A DNA stretch of 6,961 nt from Bryobacteraceae bacterium (GTDB taxonomy: Bacteria; Acidobacteriota; Terriglobia; Bryobacterales; Bryobacteraceae), in contig JANXXV010000345.1 in the NCBI GenBank assembly GCA_025350445.1, forward strand, positions 1 through 6,961, given 5' to 3'. The notes beneath the pieces were generated by a model that was given only the letters and a program-made list of their open reading frames with translations, had not been told where the DNA came from and did not search any database. Shown here piece by piece: positions 5,480-6,961 of the stretch. Each line of letters starts with the position of its first letter. Position 1 is the first letter of the stretch. Both the position numbers and the translations under genes were made by a program.

Positions 5480-6961
5480 CAGCTCTTTGGTTCCACGGCC
5501 CTGAGGAAGTCGAAGTCGCAGCCCTCGTCGGCTTGCGTCACGTGCTCGAGGAACAGTTTGCCATAGCCGCGGTCGTAGTGCGGCTTCGGCGTTACGAACC
5601 GGGCGGAGCGCCTGGCGATTTCAGCTTCCGGGAGATTGACGTTGAGCGATCTTGCGGCTACATCGAGCACTACTTCATCGCCGGTTTGAACAATGCCTAA
5701 CGGTCCGCCGATCGCGGATTCGGGCGCTACGTGCAGCACAACCGTGCCGAAGCTGGTGCCGCTCATACGGGCGTCGGAAATGCGCACGATGTCGTTGACG
5801 CCTTGTTTCAAAAGCATCTTTGGCATCGGCAGCCAGCCCCATTCCGGGAATCCGGGTGCCCCTTTTGGACCGCCGTTCTTCATCACCAGGACGGTGTTGC
5901 GGTCGATGGGCAGGTAGTCGAGATCGACCTGCTGTTCCATTTGTTCATGATTCTCAAATACGTACGCCTTGCCGCGGTGCTGCAGCAATTCAGGCGAGGC
6001 GGCGGTTGGTTTAATAACAGCTCCGTTAGGACACAGGTTGCCGTGCAGGATTGCCAGGCCGCCTTCGTGATGCAGCGGCGAGGACAGGGGACGAATCACT
6101 TCCGCGTTATAGCACTGGGCCTTTTCCAGATTTTCCGAGATGGACTTTCCGGTTACGGTTAGGCAGTCGCGATGGAGTAGGGGTAGAATCTCCTTCATCA
6201 ACGCGGGCAGACCGCCCGAGTGGAAGAAATCCTCCATCAGATATTCGCCCGAAGGCTTCACGTTGGTCAGATAAGGCGTGGATCGGGACAAGCGGTCGAA
6301 ATCGGCAAGAGTCAGCTTGATGTTCAGGCGGCCGGCGATGGCGATCAGATGCACCACGGCGTTGGTGGAGCCGCCGAGCGCCATGCAGGTGATGACCGCA
6401 TTTTCGAGCGCTTCGCGGGTTAGGATGCGCGAGGGCTTCAGGTCTTCATGCACCATCTCCACTATGCGGCGGCCGGAGGTTTCGCCGATCTGTTTGCGGC
6501 GGGAATCGGGCGCGGGGATCGAGGCGCAGCCGGTGAGCATCATGCCCATTGCTTCGGCAAGGCTGGTCATCGTAGAGGCGGTGCCCATCACCGTGCAGTG
6601 GCCCAGAGTACGCGAGATACAGCCTTCGATTTCGTTAAGCTCTTCGTCGCCGATTTTGCCGCTGCGGTACTGATCGAACAGCTTGCGGCCGTCGGTGCCG
6701 GAGGATATGCGCTGGCCGCGCCAGTTTCCGGCAAGCATCGGGCCGCTGGAAACCATGATGGACGGGATATCGGCGCTGGCCGCTCCCATCAGTTGGGCCG
6801 GCGTCGTCTTATCGCAGCCGCATAGCAGCACCACGCCGTCCAGCGGATTGGCTCGGATCATCTCTTCTACATCCATCGCCATCAGGTTTCGGAACAGCAT
6901 GGTGGTGGGACGGATGTAGGTTTCGCCTAGCGAGATGGTTGGGAATTCCAGAGGGAATCCG
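5479..6961 (-). CDS. IlvD/Edd-family dehydratase, probably sugar-acid type; 5' end beyond window
   Basis: This is a [2Fe-2S] dehydratase of the IlvD/Edd family, which removes water from 2,3-dihydroxy acids (branched-chain amino-acid synthesis) or sugar acids such as arabinonate and xylonate; it acts in the cytosol. About 493 residues are visible, with the open frame continuing to the window edge (GFPLEFPTISLGETYIRPTTM upstream of Met at 6900). Counting from that Met, Cys29 in CGCDKTTP and Cys102 in GHCTVMGTAST match two iron-sulphur ligands. Lys31 is the metal-site lysine position, GGSTN is at 176-180, and Ser380 in DARMSGT is the catalytic serine. The spacing fits the recalled Rhizobium L-arabinonate dehydratase (Cys127, Cys200, Ser480), so roughly 80 N-terminal residues including the first cluster cysteine are outside. 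MKNGGPKGAPG and the ending HVTQADEGCDFDFL also favour the sugar-acid subgroup over true IlvD. The exact substrate is not determined. The stop TGA overlaps the next gene's ATG by one base. Confidence 0.93.
   Translation of the reverse strand, partial: GFPLEFPTISLGETYIRPTTMLFRNLMAMDVEEMIRANPLDGVVLLCGCDKTTPAQLMGAASADIPSIMVSSGPMLAGNWRGQRISSGTDGRKLFDQYRSGKIGDEELNEIEGCISRTLGHCTVMGTASTMTSLAEAMGMMLTGCASIPAPDSRRKQIGETSGRRIVEMVHEDLKPSRILTREALENAVITCMALGGSTNAVVHLIAIAGRLNIKLTLADFDRLSRSTPYLTNVKPSGEYLMEDFFHSGGLPALMKEILPLLHRDCLTVTGKSISENLEKAQCYNAEVIRPLSSPLHHEGGLAILHGNLCPNGAVIKPTAASPELLQHRGKAYVFENHEQMEQQVDLDYLPIDRNTVLVMKNGGPKGAPGFPEWGWLPMPKMLLKQGVNDIVRISDARMSGTSFGTVVLHVAPESAIGGPLGIVQTGDEVVLDVAARSLNVNLPEAEIARRSARFVTPKPHYDRGYGKLFLEHVTQADEGCDFDFLRAVEPKS

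Overview
This window is a stretch of bacterial chromosome in which every convincing gene lies on the minus strand, so the biological reading order runs from the right edge to the left. The organism is most likely a member of the Acidobacteriota (Solibacter/Bryobacter-like). I infer this from the moderate to high GC content, the style of the hypothetical proteins (an N-terminal FWDTKDPSQW...SPWAKE protein, a small FG-GAP protein, a GT-C-like membrane protein with a C-terminal beta-type domain), and a CzcC/CzcB-type efflux operon. No rRNA or other marker gene is present, so this assignment is tentative.

Right part (6961 to 3797): a 5'-truncated IlvD/Edd-family dehydratase, closest by recalled sequence to sugar-acid (L-arabinonate-type) dehydratases, is followed by a polytopic GT-C-like glycosyltransferase candidate. 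The two are joined by a one-base TGATG overlap and look translationally coupled. Middle (3717 to 2470): an exported hypothetical protein with a twin-arginine-like signal and a glycine-rich tandem repeat comes next. It is followed by about 480 bases without an intact gene. Most of that gap is a decayed copy of the last ~110 codons of the GT-C-like gene, which I consider the most informative unannotated feature here. Left part (2469 to 1): a small secreted FG-GAP/VCBS-type protein with Asp-rich calcium-binding-like loops, then a TolC-family outer-membrane channel and the N-terminal third of a lipoprotein RND periplasmic adaptor. The last two overlap by four bases (ATGA). The RND pump gene is expected just beyond the left edge.

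Functionally there are two modules. The right one combines sugar-acid metabolism with cell-envelope glycosylation. The left one is the outer and periplasmic part of a tripartite efflux pump, probably for heavy metals by family resemblance, with a candidate operator (imperfect dyad) and weak promoter in front of tolC. I found no CRISPR array, tRNA, insertion sequence, phage gene, defence system or convincing rho-independent terminator. The window is mostly ordinary chromosome; the relic duplication, the dyad, and the two uncharacterised secreted proteins deserve a second look.
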